Counted from the first letter of the stretch, positions 28,677 through 39,595 are shown. The stretch: 64,000 nucleotides of DNA from Vicinamibacterales bacterium (GCA_035699745.1 DASSPH010000097.1:16695-80694); one strand, 5' to 3'. Notes: generated from the letters alone by a model not told the origin. Program-made: numbers and translations.

Positions 28677-28683
28677 CGGGCCG

Positions 28684-29520
28684 CTATTTCTTCGTCAATC
28701 GATCGAGCGCGTTCTTCGCCTGCGTGGCGGTGAACGCGTTCGGAAAGCGCTGAATCAGCGTCTCGTAGGCCCGCTTCGCGTTGTCGACCTGCTTCAGCAT
28801 CTCGAACGTCTGTCCGAGCTTGTAGTAGGCATCGGCGACGCGATCGGTCGCCTGCGGGTAGTCGTTGATCGTCTTCTGGAAGGCGTCGCGAGCCTGCGGC
28901 CAGTTGCTCTGGTTGAAGTACGACATGCCGATGTTGTACTGCGCGTCGGCGGCCTGGGGCAGGCGCGGAAACGCCTGGATGAAGCCCTGGAACCCCTGGA
29001 TCGCGAGATCGTAGCGGGCGGCGGAGTAGTCGTCGAAGCTCGCGTCGAACATCCGCTGCGGCGACACCCCGGTGGGTGTCGGCGGCGGGGCGGTTGCGGT
29101 CGGCGGCGCGGCCGCCGGCTCGGTGCCGGGCGCGCCTCCCGGCGGCGTGCCGACAGGGATTGCGGCCGGCTGTGACGCCAGCGACTGGCGCAGCGCATCG
29201 ATCTCCTGCGCCACGGTCGAGAGCCGGACGTTGGTCTCATCGGTCTTGTCGCGCAGCACGCGGACGTTGTCGCCGATGTTGTTCATCGCCAGCGTCTGAT
29301 CCGCCATCGCCTTGCGCGTCGCGGCCGACTGCTCGTCCAGCTTGGTCGTGACGGTCTTCAGCGCGTCCTGCAGGCTGCCCAGCAGGATCTGCAGCTGCTG
29401 GCTCTGCTCCTGCAGCATCCGGATCTCCGCCATGAGCTGCAGGTGCGTCTTGTCGGCCGCCGCCGCGGGAGACGCCGACAGCACCAGCCCGCACAGCACG
29501 CCCCATCTGATCGCTTTCAT
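28684..29520 (-). CDS. cpoB: Tol-Pal system TPR protein CpoB/YbgF
   Basis: Periplasmic protein that links Tol-Pal function with peptidoglycan synthesis. The 278-residue protein has a signal peptide (GVLCGLVLSASPAAA), an N-terminal coiled coil (residues about 25-110), a Pro/Ala/Thr-rich linker and three TPR repeats. These include YDLAIQGFQGFIQAFPRLPQAADA, split here across ADAQYNIGMSYF, and ATDRVADAYYKLGQTFEML. The ATG at 29518-29520 follows GGGAG with good spacing. It is the last gene of the tol operon, separated from pal by the octamer array D. Confidence 0.9.
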   Translation of the reverse strand: MKAIRWGVLCGLVLSASPAAAADKTHLQLMAEIRMLQEQSQQLQILLGSLQDALKTVTTKLDEQSAATRKAMADQTLAMNNIGDNVRVLRDKTDETNVRLSTVAQEIDALRQSLASQPAAIPVGTPPGGAPGTEPAAAPPTATAPPPTPTGVSPQRMFDASFDDYSAARYDLAIQGFQGFIQAFPRLPQAADAQYNIGMSYFNQSNWPQARDAFQKTINDYPQATDRVADAYYKLGQTFEMLKQVDNAKRAYETLIQRFPNAFTATQAKNALDRLTKK

Positions 29521-29528
29521 AGCCAACT

Positions 29529-29663
29529 CCCGATCACCCGATTGCCGATCGCCCGATCACCCGATCACCCGATCGCCCGATCACCCGATCGCCCGATCGC
29601 CCGATCACCCGATCACCCGATCGCCCGATCACCCGATCACCCGATCACCCGATCACCCGATGA
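29529..29663. repeat. Phased 8-bp direct array D (CCCGATCR, 17 units) inside the tol-pal operon
   Basis: Sixteen octamers and one heptamer, all in one orientation, read CCCGATCA or CCCGATCG. The only variable base is almost always the last, A or G, in the order A, TTG unit, G, A, A, G, A, G, G, A, A, G, A, A, A, A. The array ends at 29663, one base before the pal stop codon, and lies nine bases before the cpoB start. The unit is the same as in array A at 9.7 kb. Confidence 0.92.
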
Positions 29664-30239
29664 CTACCGGCTGGTGACCACGAAATGCGCGCGGCGGTTC
29701 TTCGACCACGCCGCCTCGTCATGTCCCGGATCGAATGGAAACTCCTTGCCATAGCTGACGGTCCGCAGCCGATCGGCCGGGATGCCCAGCGACAGCAGGT
29801 AGGTGCGCGCCGCCAGCGCGCGCTTTTCGCCAAGCGCCAGGTTGTACTCCGCGGTGCCGCGCTCGTCACAGTGCCCCTCGATGGTGATCACCCACGTCGG
29901 GTACTTCTTGAGGATCTCGGCGTTCGCGGTCAGCGCCTGCTGGGCCGGCCCCTCGATCTCGAAGCTGTCGAGGCTGAAGAACACCGGCTGGAACGGCGAG
30001 TTCTTGTTGATCGCGTCGAGGTCGCCGGACACCAGCGGATCGTCGGTGATCTTCGGCTCGGGCGGCACCGTGGTCTCGGGCACCGGCGTCGGCGGCGCCG
30101 GAGTCGGGTTGGTGGCGCCGCCGCCGCTCCCGGCGGGCGGCGGCATCGGCCGCGCCACCGGCGGCTTCTTCCCGCCGCAGGCACCAGCCGCCAGCGCGGC
30201 CGCGAGCAGAGCGATCGCCGCAAACTGTGTGTGTCTCAT
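29664..30239 (-). CDS. pal: Peptidoglycan-associated lipoprotein Pal
   Basis: Outer-membrane lipoprotein that binds peptidoglycan and TolB. The 191-residue protein has a signal peptide ending LAAALAAGAC, where the cysteine is the probable lipidation site. A Pro/Thr-rich spacer follows, then an OmpA-like domain with ITIEGHCDERGTAEYNLALG and the arginine-rich end DEAAWSKNRRAHFVV, both diagnostic of Pal. It starts two bases after the tolB stop. The stop codon TAG abuts repeat array D. Confidence 0.93.
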   Translation of the reverse strand: MRHTQFAAIALLAAALAAGACGGKKPPVARPMPPPAGSGGGATNPTPAPPTPVPETTVPPEPKITDDPLVSGDLDAINKNSPFQPVFFSLDSFEIEGPAQQALTANAEILKKYPTWVITIEGHCDERGTAEYNLALGEKRALAARTYLLSLGIPADRLRTVSYGKEFPFDPGHDEAAWSKNRRAHFVVTSR

Positions 30240-30241
30240 CG

Positions 30242-31630
30242 TCACTTCGGCTCCATCGACCAGTTCGGATACTTGTTGTTGCCTTCGCGCGTGATCTGCC
30301 GCAGATCGTTGCCGTCGCGCGCGATCGTGTAGACCTGCACCTTGCCGTTCCGGGTGGACGTGAAGGCGATGTGGCGCCCGTTGGGCGCGAACGCCGGACT
30401 CTCGTTGCTGCCGATCCCGTCGGTGATCCGCCGCGACTCGCCGGTCTGGAAGCTGTACACCTTGATATCGTACCCGGGGCCGCTGCGCGCCGCGTAGGCG
30501 ATCTCGTTGAACGGCTCCGACGACCAGGTCGGCCGGTAGGACTCCTCGTTGATCAGGACGCGCTGGCCGGTGCCGTCGACGTTCATGATGTAGATCCGCC
30601 CGGTACCGGTGCGATCCGACACCCACGCCAGCTGGTTGCCGCTCGGCGACCACGTCGGCGAGACGTCGATCGCCGGATGGGTGGTCATCCGGCGCAGGCC
30701 GCTGCCGTCCCGGTTCATCACGTAGATCTCCGGATTGCCGTCGCGATTGCTGGTGAAGGCGATCTTCGTGCCGTCCGGCGACCAGATCGGCAGGTAGTTC
30801 TGTTTCTGCGGGTCGCCGTTGGCCGGCGTCGTGCGGGCGCCGGTCTCGATGTACGACAGCACGATGTCCTGGAACGTGCCGGCGCCGCCGGAGGGGCGGT
30901 AGCTGGTGTAGGCGATCACCTGGCTGTCGGGCGACCACGTCGGCGTGATGTTCAGCGTCCGCGTGTTGGTCACCTTGCGCGGATTCGCGCCGTCGTAGTC
31001 GGCGAGATAGATCTCCTGGACGTCGCGATTGACCGGCCCCTTCAGGCGCTCGGCGTCGCGATCGGACGAGAACGTCAGCCGGGTGCGCGCCACGCCGCGC
31101 CCCTGCAGCTGCTGCTTGTACATCTCGTCCCAGATCGTGTGCGCGAACCGCCGCGGGTTTCCGGCGGACCCGGTGTATTCCTTCCCGAACGCGGACTGTC
31201 CGCTCGCCACCTGGATCACCCGCACCTGGACGACGATCCCGTTGCCGGCGCGGCGCACCGTGCCGGCGACGATGCCGTCGGCGTTGAGCTCCTTGTAGCG
31301 ATCGAGCGGCACATCGTTCACGGACGTGTGCCTGGGGATGGTCGCGATCGCGTCCTTCGCAATCATGTAGTACTCGCGCTCGTAGGCGATGTCGTCCCAG
31401 AGGACGTCGGTGATGGTCCTGGCCGCCGCGACGGTCTCCGCGTCGTTGGAGAGGGGAACGAATCCGGCGACCGCGAGCTTCGGCGGACCGCCGCCGGAGC
31501 CGCTGATCTTCAGCTCGAAGATCTCCTGCTGCGGGCGCGGCGGAGGGGTCGACGGCGCGGGTTGCTGCCCGCCGGCCTGAAGGGAACTGAACGCGCCCAG
31601 AGCGACAAGTGCGAGGAGTGTTGGTTTCAT
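30242..31630 (-). CDS. tolB: Tol-Pal system beta-propeller protein TolB
   Basis: Periplasmic partner of Pal and TolA. The 462-residue protein has a signal peptide (LLALVALGAFSSLQAGG), an N-terminal TolB domain (residues about 35-190, with ITDVLWDDIAYEREYYMI) and a six-bladed propeller. The blades include TWSPDSQVIAYTSY, IWSPDGTKIAFTSNRDG, TWSPSGNQLAWVSDR and AFAPNGRHIAFTSTRNG. I chose the ATG at 31628-31630; a GTG six bases upstream overlaps the previous stop and is also possible. Confidence 0.93.
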   Translation of the reverse strand: MKPTLLALVALGAFSSLQAGGQQPAPSTPPPRPQQEIFELKISGSGGGPPKLAVAGFVPLSNDAETVAAARTITDVLWDDIAYEREYYMIAKDAIATIPRHTSVNDVPLDRYKELNADGIVAGTVRRAGNGIVVQVRVIQVASGQSAFGKEYTGSAGNPRRFAHTIWDEMYKQQLQGRGVARTRLTFSSDRDAERLKGPVNRDVQEIYLADYDGANPRKVTNTRTLNITPTWSPDSQVIAYTSYRPSGGAGTFQDIVLSYIETGARTTPANGDPQKQNYLPIWSPDGTKIAFTSNRDGNPEIYVMNRDGSGLRRMTTHPAIDVSPTWSPSGNQLAWVSDRTGTGRIYIMNVDGTGQRVLINEESYRPTWSSEPFNEIAYAARSGPGYDIKVYSFQTGESRRITDGIGSNESPAFAPNGRHIAFTSTRNGKVQVYTIARDGNDLRQITREGNNKYPNWSMEPK

Positions 31631-31632
31631 CG

Positions 31633-32412
31633 TCACCGCTGATACTCGAAGACTAGATAGACGGTCATCTGCTGGGGTGGGAACCCCGCCGGCAGCGGCG
31701 GCACACTGCGCGTCAGAATCAGCGCCCGCTGCGATGCGAGGTTCAGCAACTGGTTGCTGCCTTCCTTTATCGAGACGTCGGTAATCGTCCCGTCGCGCTG
31801 AATCGTGAACTTCACCGTGCTCTGGCCGACCTGCCCCTGGCGCGGCTGCCAGTTGCGCTTGATGAGTGTCTGGACCTGCACGAGATATTCCGGGCAGCAG
31901 AAATCGGCGTAGTCGGTGTACATGCCGCCGGTGCCGCCCCCGCCCGTCGCCAGCCCCGGCGTCTGCGTCTGCGCCGTGCTGTTCGTTTCGATGCGCGCGG
32001 TCCCCTTGTTCACTTCGGCCCCCTGCGAAGGGGTGCGTCCCTGCAGCTGGGGGAGCGGCTTGGCGGGATCCGGCTTGGCGTTCGCTTTCGGCGGCGCCGG
32101 CGCCTTCTTCACCGGCTCGATCATCTCCGGCTTGGTCGCCATCGGCGGCGTGTCGGCCGGCTTCTTGCCCTCGGGGACGACGGTCTCCACCTTGCGCGCG
32201 TCCATGGGGTTGCGCCCCTGCTGCGGCCCTTCAGCCCCGGCCAGCGAGATCGTCATGACCCGCACCCGATCGTCCTGTCCGGTGGAGAAGCGCGGCATGA
32301 TCGTCAACGCGGCAATGATCGCGACGTGGGCCGCGAGCGACACCGCGACCATCCGCGCCAGCGAGTCGGCGTCGCGCGATCGAACGTCGAGGACTTCGGA
32401 AACCGCGTCCAT
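31633..32412 (-). CDS. tolA: TolA/TonB-like energy-transducing protein
   Basis: A 259-residue bitopic inner-membrane protein with one N-terminal helix (MVAVSLAAHVAIIAALTIM) and a Lys/Pro/Ala-rich periplasmic arm (residues about 75-135). The TonB-type C-terminal domain has IKRNWQPRQGQVGQSTVKFT and LPPLPAGFPPQQMTVYLVFEYQ-like residues. Its place between tolR and tolB argues for a TolA role, although the C-terminal domain looks like TonB, so it could also energise TonB receptors. An unusual CC pair is in YADFCCPEYL. The ATG at 32410-32412 is preferred over a TTG six bases upstream. Confidence 0.8.
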   Translation of the reverse strand: MDAVSEVLDVRSRDADSLARMVAVSLAAHVAIIAALTIMPRFSTGQDDRVRVMTISLAGAEGPQQGRNPMDARKVETVVPEGKKPADTPPMATKPEMIEPVKKAPAPPKANAKPDPAKPLPQLQGRTPSQGAEVNKGTARIETNSTAQTQTPGLATGGGGTGGMYTDYADFCCPEYLVQVQTLIKRNWQPRQGQVGQSTVKFTIQRDGTITDVSIKEGSNQLLNLASQRALILTRSVPPLPAGFPPQQMTVYLVFEYQR

Positions 32413-32425
32413 GTTCAATCGGTGT

Positions 32426-32887
32426 TCACTTCGCGCCCACCGGTACGGTGATGAGGCCGACCTTCTCGATCCCGCCTTCCTTGAGCCGGTCGACGACGAA
32501 GACGAGATCCCGATAGGCGACCGAGCCGTCGGCGCGCACGAAGAGCGACTTCTCGTCGCGTCCGAGCAGCGACTGCTTCGCGCGCTCCGCCAGGATGTCG
32601 ACGCGAATCGTTTCGTTGCCGATCTGCACCCGCCGCTCCGCCGCGAAGTTCGCCGGCACGGTGATGTAGATCGGCTCCGCCGTCACCGGCGTGGCCCGCC
32701 GCGCCTGCGGGAGGTTCACCTGCATCCCCTGCGTCATCATCGGCGCCGCGACCATGAAGATGATCAACAGCACGAGCATGACGTCGACCAGCGGGATGAC
32801 GTTGATCTCGGCGAGCGACGTCGACACCCGATTGCCGCGCCCGCGCCGCGCGTTCACCCCGTGGCCGTTCTGATGGACCTTAGGCAT
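32426..32887 (-). CDS. tolR: TolR/ExbD biopolymer transport protein
   Basis: Proton-channel partner of TolQ. The 153-residue protein has a short cytoplasmic N-terminus, then the single membrane helix INVIPLVDVMLVLLIIFMVA with the essential aspartate in PLVDVML. Its periplasmic ExbD domain has the typical element DEKSLFVRADGSVAYRDL. It is 13 bases upstream of tolA in the transcript. The gene is separated from tolQ by the long repeat E. Confidence 0.93.
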   Translation of the reverse strand: MPKVHQNGHGVNARRGRGNRVSTSLAEINVIPLVDVMLVLLIIFMVAAPMMTQGMQVNLPQARRATPVTAEPIYITVPANFAAERRVQIGNETIRVDILAERAKQSLLGRDEKSLFVRADGSVAYRDLVFVVDRLKEGGIEKVGLITVPVGAK

Positions 32888-32903
32888 CCTGCGTTCCTGT
32901 CAT

Positions 32904-33160
32904 TCGAATCGAAGGGTCGAAGGAGGCGAAGAGGCGAAGGAGCGTTCGGCTCGGCGTCGAAGGGGCGAAGAGCGAAAGAGCGTTGCCGTGCAGTCGAAGG
33001 GGCGAAGAGCGAAGGAGCGTTCGCCTCCGCAGTCGAAGGGGCGAAGAGCGAAGGAGCATGCCGTTCACCTTCGACCCTTCGACCTTCGACCTTCGCCCCT
33101 TCGATTCACGAATCACACTCTCCTTCGCCACCTTCGCAATCCTTCGACTCCTTCGAGTAA
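32904..33160. repeat. Two-level inverted repeat E (CGAAGNG / CTTCGNC) between tolQ and tolR
   Basis: The left half contains many GCGAAGNG-type units organised in three longer direct copies of about 37-39 bp, starting GTCGAAGGGGCGAAGAGCGA at 32956, 32993 and 33032. The right half (33066-33156) carries the reverse complement, for example CTTCGAC, CCTTCGAC, CTTCGAC, CTTCGCC. The whole gap of 282 bases between tolR and tolQ is this structure, which would form a long RNA stem inside the operon. No gene is seen here. Confidence 0.88.
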
Positions 33161-33169
33161 AACGACAGC

Positions 33170-33946
33170 TCACGTGAAGTTGCGCTCGCTGATGTTCAGG
33201 AACTCGAGCGCGAAGTCATCCATCTGCGCCGCGAACTCCTTCACCCGGTTCGAGAACGCGTTGTAGAAGTACACCGCCGGCACCGCCGCGAACAGGCCCG
33301 CCGCGGTCGCGATCAGCGCGTCGGCGATGCCGGGCGCGACCACCGCGAGACTCGTCGATCCCTCCGCGCCGATCCGCGAGAACGCCACCATGATCCCGAC
33401 CACGGTGCCGAACAGCCCGATGAACGGCGTGATGCTCGCCGTCGTCGCCAGAAACGGCACGCGCTTCTCGAGCTTGCTCACTTCGACGCTCGTCGCGCGC
33501 AGCAGTGCCCTGTCGACCGCGTCGAGGCTGCGTAGAGTTGGACGCGCGGCGCCCGCGGCTGGCTTGGGCTCGCCGTCGGGCTGCGACGAGGCGCGGACGC
33601 CCGGCTGCCGCAGCTGCGTGTTCAGCTCCGCGTAACCCGCCTGAAAGATGCCGACCAGCGGACTCGACGGCACGCTCGCGGCGATCGACTGCACCTCGGA
33701 GAACTTGGTGCTCTTGCGGAAGACCTGCAGGAACGTGTGCGTGTCGCGCGCCGCGCGGCGATACTGCCAGGTCTTGGACAGAATGACGCCCCAGGAAACG
33801 GCGGAGAAGAGGAGCAGTATCAGAAGGACGCTCTTCGCAAGCCAAGTGGCTTCCGCGATGAGGGTGATGAAGTCCACTCCGCCGGTCCCAGGGTCCGGCG
33901 CCGCCGCCGCCTGAAGGGCGACGGCAACAAAGCCAAGCGTGTGCAA
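33170..33946 (-). CDS. tolQ: TolQ/ExbB proton channel protein
   Basis: Inner-membrane motor subunit, 258 residues. Three membrane segments are visible: the first near residues 30-55 (AKSVLLILLLFSAVSWGVIL), then a pair around PFIGLFGTVVGIMVAF and ADALIATAAGLFAAVPAVYFY. The MotA/TolQ/ExbB signature is the stretch from TASITPFIGLFGTVVGI onward. The start is a TTG at 33944-33946, chosen because GGAGG lies seven bases upstream; no ATG or GTG fits. A 25-residue insertion (QPGVRASSQPDGEPKPAAGA) lies in the cytoplasmic loop. It is the first gene of the tol operon. Confidence 0.88.
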   Translation of the reverse strand: MHTLGFVAVALQAAAAPDPGTGGVDFITLIAEATWLAKSVLLILLLFSAVSWGVILSKTWQYRRAARDTHTFLQVFRKSTKFSEVQSIAASVPSSPLVGIFQAGYAELNTQLRQPGVRASSQPDGEPKPAAGAARPTLRSLDAVDRALLRATSVEVSKLEKRVPFLATTASITPFIGLFGTVVGIMVAFSRIGAEGSTSLAVVAPGIADALIATAAGLFAAVPAVYFYNAFSNRVKEFAAQMDDFALEFLNISERNFT

Positions 33947-34028
33947 ACGGAGACCTCCGGTCCTGCCGCCCAACCGCCACGATTGGCCGGTGACCCTTGA
34001 TGCGCCGCTGGGACAGCGCAGTTGCAGC

Positions 34029-34057
34029 AGCGTAACACGCACCTCAGGCGCTGTCAA
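34029..34057 (-). promoter_or_regulatory. Candidate sigma-70 promoter of the tol-pal operon
   Basis: On the minus strand a perfect -35 TTGACA (34052-34057) is followed after 17 bases by TACGCT (34029-34034) as -10. It lies about 83 bases upstream of the tolQ TTG, between the divergent tolQ and recN genes. The -10 is weak, so support comes mostly from the -35 and spacing. Confidence 0.5.
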
Positions 34058-34082
34058 AGCTCTGATAGAATTGAAGTTCTGC

Positions 34083-35734
<1,652 letters not shown>

Positions 35735-35738
<4 letters not shown>

Positions 35739-37111
35739 AGTACCTCGTCGAGACGTACGGCTGCCAGATGAACCAGCACGACTCCGAGCGCATGGCCGGA
35801 CTGCTGGAGCAGGCCGGCTACGAGCGCACCGGCGACGACCGGGACGCGGACGTCATCGTGATCAATACCTGCAGCGTGCGGGAGAAGGCGGAAGAGAAGC
35901 TGTACACCCGCCTGGGCGAGATCCGCATGATGGGCGAGGAAGCGGGCTCGCGCCCCGTCGTCGCGGTCGCGGGCTGCGTCGCGCAGCAGGAAGGCGAGAA
36001 GCTGCTCGCGAAGTCCAACGGCCACGTCATCGACGTGCTGATTGGAACGCAGAGTCTGAAGATGCTGCCGCTGCTCGTGTCCGAGGTGCGAGGGTCGAGG
36101 GTCGAGGGTCGGCGGGATCTCGTGGACGTCGGACGGCGGACGTCGGTCGCCGCTGCGCGCGTCGATCTGAATCCGTACGACGACGTGTCGTTCCCGCTCG
36201 GGGTCGCGCGGCGGCAGGACGGGCATCGGGCCTACGTCACCATCATCGAGGGCTGCAACGAGTTCTGCGCGTTCTGCGTAGTGCCGTACACGCGCGGCAA
36301 GGAGCGCATGCGGCCGGCGCGCGACATCGTCGCCGACGTCCGGCACGCTGCCGACACCGGCGCCCGGGAGGTCCAGCTCCTCGGGCAGATCGTCAATCAC
36401 TACCAGGCGCCGGACGAGGCGTGCGACTTTGCCGACCTGCTGGCGCGCGTCAGCGACGTGCCGGGCATCGAGCGGATCCGCTTTGCGAGCCCGCATCCAC
36501 GCCACGTCACGCCGCGCATGATCGCGGCGCTGCGCGATCTGCCGAAGGTGTGCCGGCATCTCCACCTGCCGGTGCAGAGCGGCTCCACGCGCGTCCTGCA
36601 GGCGATGCGCCGGCGCCACACACGCGAGGAGTATCTCGGACTGCTGGCGAGGCTGCGCGAGGCCATGCCGGATCTGGCGCTATCGACCGATATGATCGTC
36701 GGCTTCCCGGGCGAGAGCGACGAGGATTTCGAGCAGACGCTCTCGCTCACGGCGGCGGCGCGCTATCACAGCATGTTCTCGTTCAAGTACTCACCGCGTC
36801 CCAACACCCTCGCGATCAAGCGCCTGCGCGACGACGTGAGCGACGCGGAGAAGACGCGGCGGATCGTCGCGCTGCAGTCGCTGCAGAAGACCATTCAGGG
36901 GGAGCTGTTCGCCGCGGCGATCGGCCGCGTCGAGCGGGTGCTCGTGGACGCCACGAGCCGCCGCCGGGACTGGGAGCTCTCCGGCCGCACGTCCGGCAAC
37001 ACCGTGGTGAATTTCCCGGGCGACCCGTCGTGGGCAGGCCGGCTCGTCGAGGTTCGCATCACCGGGGCCAATCCCAACAGCCTCCGGGGCGAGGCCATCC
37101 ATGCTGATTGA
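35735..37111 (+). CDS. miaB: tRNA-2-methylthio-N6-isopentenyladenosine synthase MiaB
   Basis: Radical-SAM methylthiotransferase that modifies A37 of tRNAs. The 458-residue protein starts at GTG. The auxiliary cluster cysteines are Cys10 (YGCQMNQHD), Cys46 (INTCSVREK) and Cys81 (VAGCVAQQ). The radical-SAM motif CNEFCAFC begins at Cys174. The start GCQMNQHDSERM and the C-terminal TRAM domain (residues about 385-450) favour MiaB over RimO. The linker between the first two domains (residues about 115-145) is unusual: its DNA is made of two heptamer arrays (36083-36151) and the protein there reads EVRGSRVEGRRDLVDVGRRT. Confidence 0.93.
36083..36151 (+). repeat. Heptamer arrays J inside the miaB coding region
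   Basis: Four units GAGGTGC, GAGGGTC, GAGGGTC, GAGGGTC at 36083-36110, then after 13 bases four units GGACGTC, GGACGGC, GGACGTC, GGTCGCC at 36124-36151. They fall in an interdomain linker of MiaB and keep the frame open. They show that the same kind of 7-bp structure also occurs within a gene. Confidence 0.7.
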
Positions 37112-37586
37112 AATGACGATCAAGGGGCTGATGGTGGATCCGATCACCAACATGCCCATCATCATCCTGCGCGACAAGGACGGGCATCGCGTGCTGCCCA
37201 TCTGGGTCGGCGTGTTCGAGGCCAACGCGATCGCGCTGCAGATCGAGAACGTCACCACGCCGCGGCCGATGACGCACGACCTGCTGAAGAACGTCATCGC
37301 CGACCTGCGCGGGCGCATCGAGAAGATCGTGGTCTCGGACCTGAAGGAGAACACGTTCTTCGCGCTGATTTATCTCAACGTCAACGGGGAAGTGGTGGCG
37401 GTCGACGCGCGGCCGAGCGACGCCATCGCGCTGGCGCTCCGGGCGCAGGCGCCGATCTTCGTCGACGAGAAGGTCATCGATCACGCCAAGACGGTGGACA
37501 TCGCGCCGGAAAAAGGGGAGACCGAGCGGCTCCAGAAGTGGCTCGAGAACCTGGATCCGGACGATTTGGGCAAATACAAGATGTAG
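37101..37586 (+). CDS. Bifunctional nuclease-domain (DUF151) protein
   Basis: A 161-residue protein of the BFN/DUF151 family, named after a plant protein with DNase and RNase activity; bacterial roles are poorly known. Typical segments are MTIKGLMVDPITNMPIIILR, LPIWVGVFEANAIALQIE, TPRPMTHDLLKNV and DARPSDAIALALRAQAPIFV. It overlaps the end of miaB by 11 bases, so the two are likely co-translated. Confidence 0.88.
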   Translation: MLIEMTIKGLMVDPITNMPIIILRDKDGHRVLPIWVGVFEANAIALQIENVTTPRPMTHDLLKNVIADLRGRIEKIVVSDLKENTFFALIYLNVNGEVVAVDARPSDAIALALRAQAPIFVDEKVIDHAKTVDIAPEKGETERLQKWLENLDPDDLGKYKM

Positions 37587-37668
37587 CGGTCGGCGGCGAG
37601 ACGCATTCCATTCTTGGTGGTTCAGGGCGCGGGTGTTAAGATGCCGACACTGCGCCCCTGATCACCTG

Positions 37669-38427
<759 letters not shown>

Positions 38428-38445
38428 CGTCGAAGGAGATTGCCC

Positions 38446-39270
38446 GTGGCTAAGCGAGGCCTTCCCTCCAGTGTCCGGATGCGCCACGACGAGCATTACG
38501 TCGAGGCGCTGGCGAGTTCCGCCGGTGCGCCGATCGGGCGGCTCGTCAGAATCGACGAAATCGACCCGAACCCGAACCAGCCGCGGCAGGTCATGGGGGA
38601 CCTGTCGGAGCTGATGGCGTCGATCGCGGAGAAAGGGATCATCGAGCCGATCATCGTCCGCCAGCGAGGCGGGCGGTTCCAGATCGTCGCCGGCGAGCGG
38701 CGCTACCAGGCGGCCATCCAGGTCGGTCTGCGCGATGTGCCGATCGTCATCCGCGAAGTGGATGACGACGAGATCATCGAGGTGGCGCTGATCGAGAACA
38801 TCCAGCGCAAGGACCTGACGCCGTTCGAAGAGTCGGAGGCGCTGCAGTCGCTGGCCACGCGGTGCGGCTACACGCACGAAGACATGGCGCGCCGGCTGGG
38901 GAAGTCGCGGACGTCGATTACCGAGTCGCTGTCGCTGAACAACATGCCGGACGAGGTCAAAAACCTCTGTCGGCTGGCCGACATTTCCTCCAAGTCCTTG
39001 CTTTTAGAGATAGTTAGGCAAGGCGACCCGCAGAAAATGGTCGCCCTGATCGAGAAAATCTCCGCCGGCGGCGGCGCGACGCGCGAGGCGGTCCGGAAAG
39101 AAAAAGAGGCGGCCAGGCCGAAAGCCGGCCGCCCGAAGCATTACACCTTCAGCTATAAGGCGCCGACCAAGGCGTTCAATCTGCAGCTGCGCTTCACCAA
39201 GTCCCGCGTCGACAAGGACGAAGTGATCGAGGCGCTCCAGGCGATCATTCGAGAGCTGAGAAGTCAGTAG
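38446..39270 (+). CDS. parB: Chromosome partitioning protein ParB (Spo0J-like)
   Basis: CTP-dependent clamp that loads at parS. The 274-residue protein has the CTP-binding motif VAGERRYQAA, IENIQRKDLTPFEESEAL, and a helix-turn-helix (MARRLGKSRTSITESLSL). The C-terminal part, residues about 200-274, is basic and ends with a predicted dimerising helix. The GTG at 38446 is chosen because AAGGAG lies seven bases upstream. I saw no parS-like palindrome nearby. A repeat array follows two bases after the stop. Confidence 0.92.
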   Translation: MAKRGLPSSVRMRHDEHYVEALASSAGAPIGRLVRIDEIDPNPNQPRQVMGDLSELMASIAEKGIIEPIIVRQRGGRFQIVAGERRYQAAIQVGLRDVPIVIREVDDDEIIEVALIENIQRKDLTPFEESEALQSLATRCGYTHEDMARRLGKSRTSITESLSLNNMPDEVKNLCRLADISSKSLLLEIVRQGDPQKMVALIEKISAGGGATREAVRKEKEAARPKAGRPKHYTFSYKAPTKAFNLQLRFTKSRVDKDEVIEALQAIIRELRSQ

Positions 39271-39271
39271 C

Positions 39272-39439
39272 CCAGTTACCAGTTACCAGTTACCGGTTAC
39301 CGGTTACGAGTTACGGCTTACGGGCTGCCGGCTACCGGCTCCCAGCTACCGGCTCCCAGCTACCGGCTACCGGCTACCGCCAACCGAAAAGCCGAGAGCT
39401 GAAAGCTGGGAGCTGGGAGCTGGCAGCTGAAAGCGGTCT
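39272..39439. repeat. Perfectly phased 24-unit heptamer array F (CCRGYTA, then GCTGNNA)
   Basis: 168 bases with no phase break. Units 1-17 go from CCAGTTA (three times) through CCGGTTA, CGAGTTA and CGGCTTA to CCGGCTA, CCGGCTC and CCAGCTA. Units 18-24 are GCCGAGA, GCTGAAA, GCTGGGA twice, GCTGGCA, GCTGAAA and GCGGTCT, which can pair with the CCAGC/TCCCAGC part of the left arm. It begins immediately after the parB stop. The 156 bases between it and lptFG include an AT-rich stretch (GTTAACATAACATACATTAT) that may hold a promoter. Confidence 0.92.
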
Positions 39440-39595
39440 TGGTTAACATAACATACATTATCAGAACCACCGGAAATGCCCCGCAAAACCGGGCTGTGGA
39501 TAATCCGCGCGGCCGAATTCCGGTGAACGCCCCAGCGCCGCGCCGCCGTTTCCGTTTCCGGCTCCCCGGCCGAACCGGGTTATTCTGACCACACG

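Noticed and set aside
29529..29663. CRISPR array
   Set aside because: Units are 8 bp with no spacers and no cas genes. It belongs to the phased array family.
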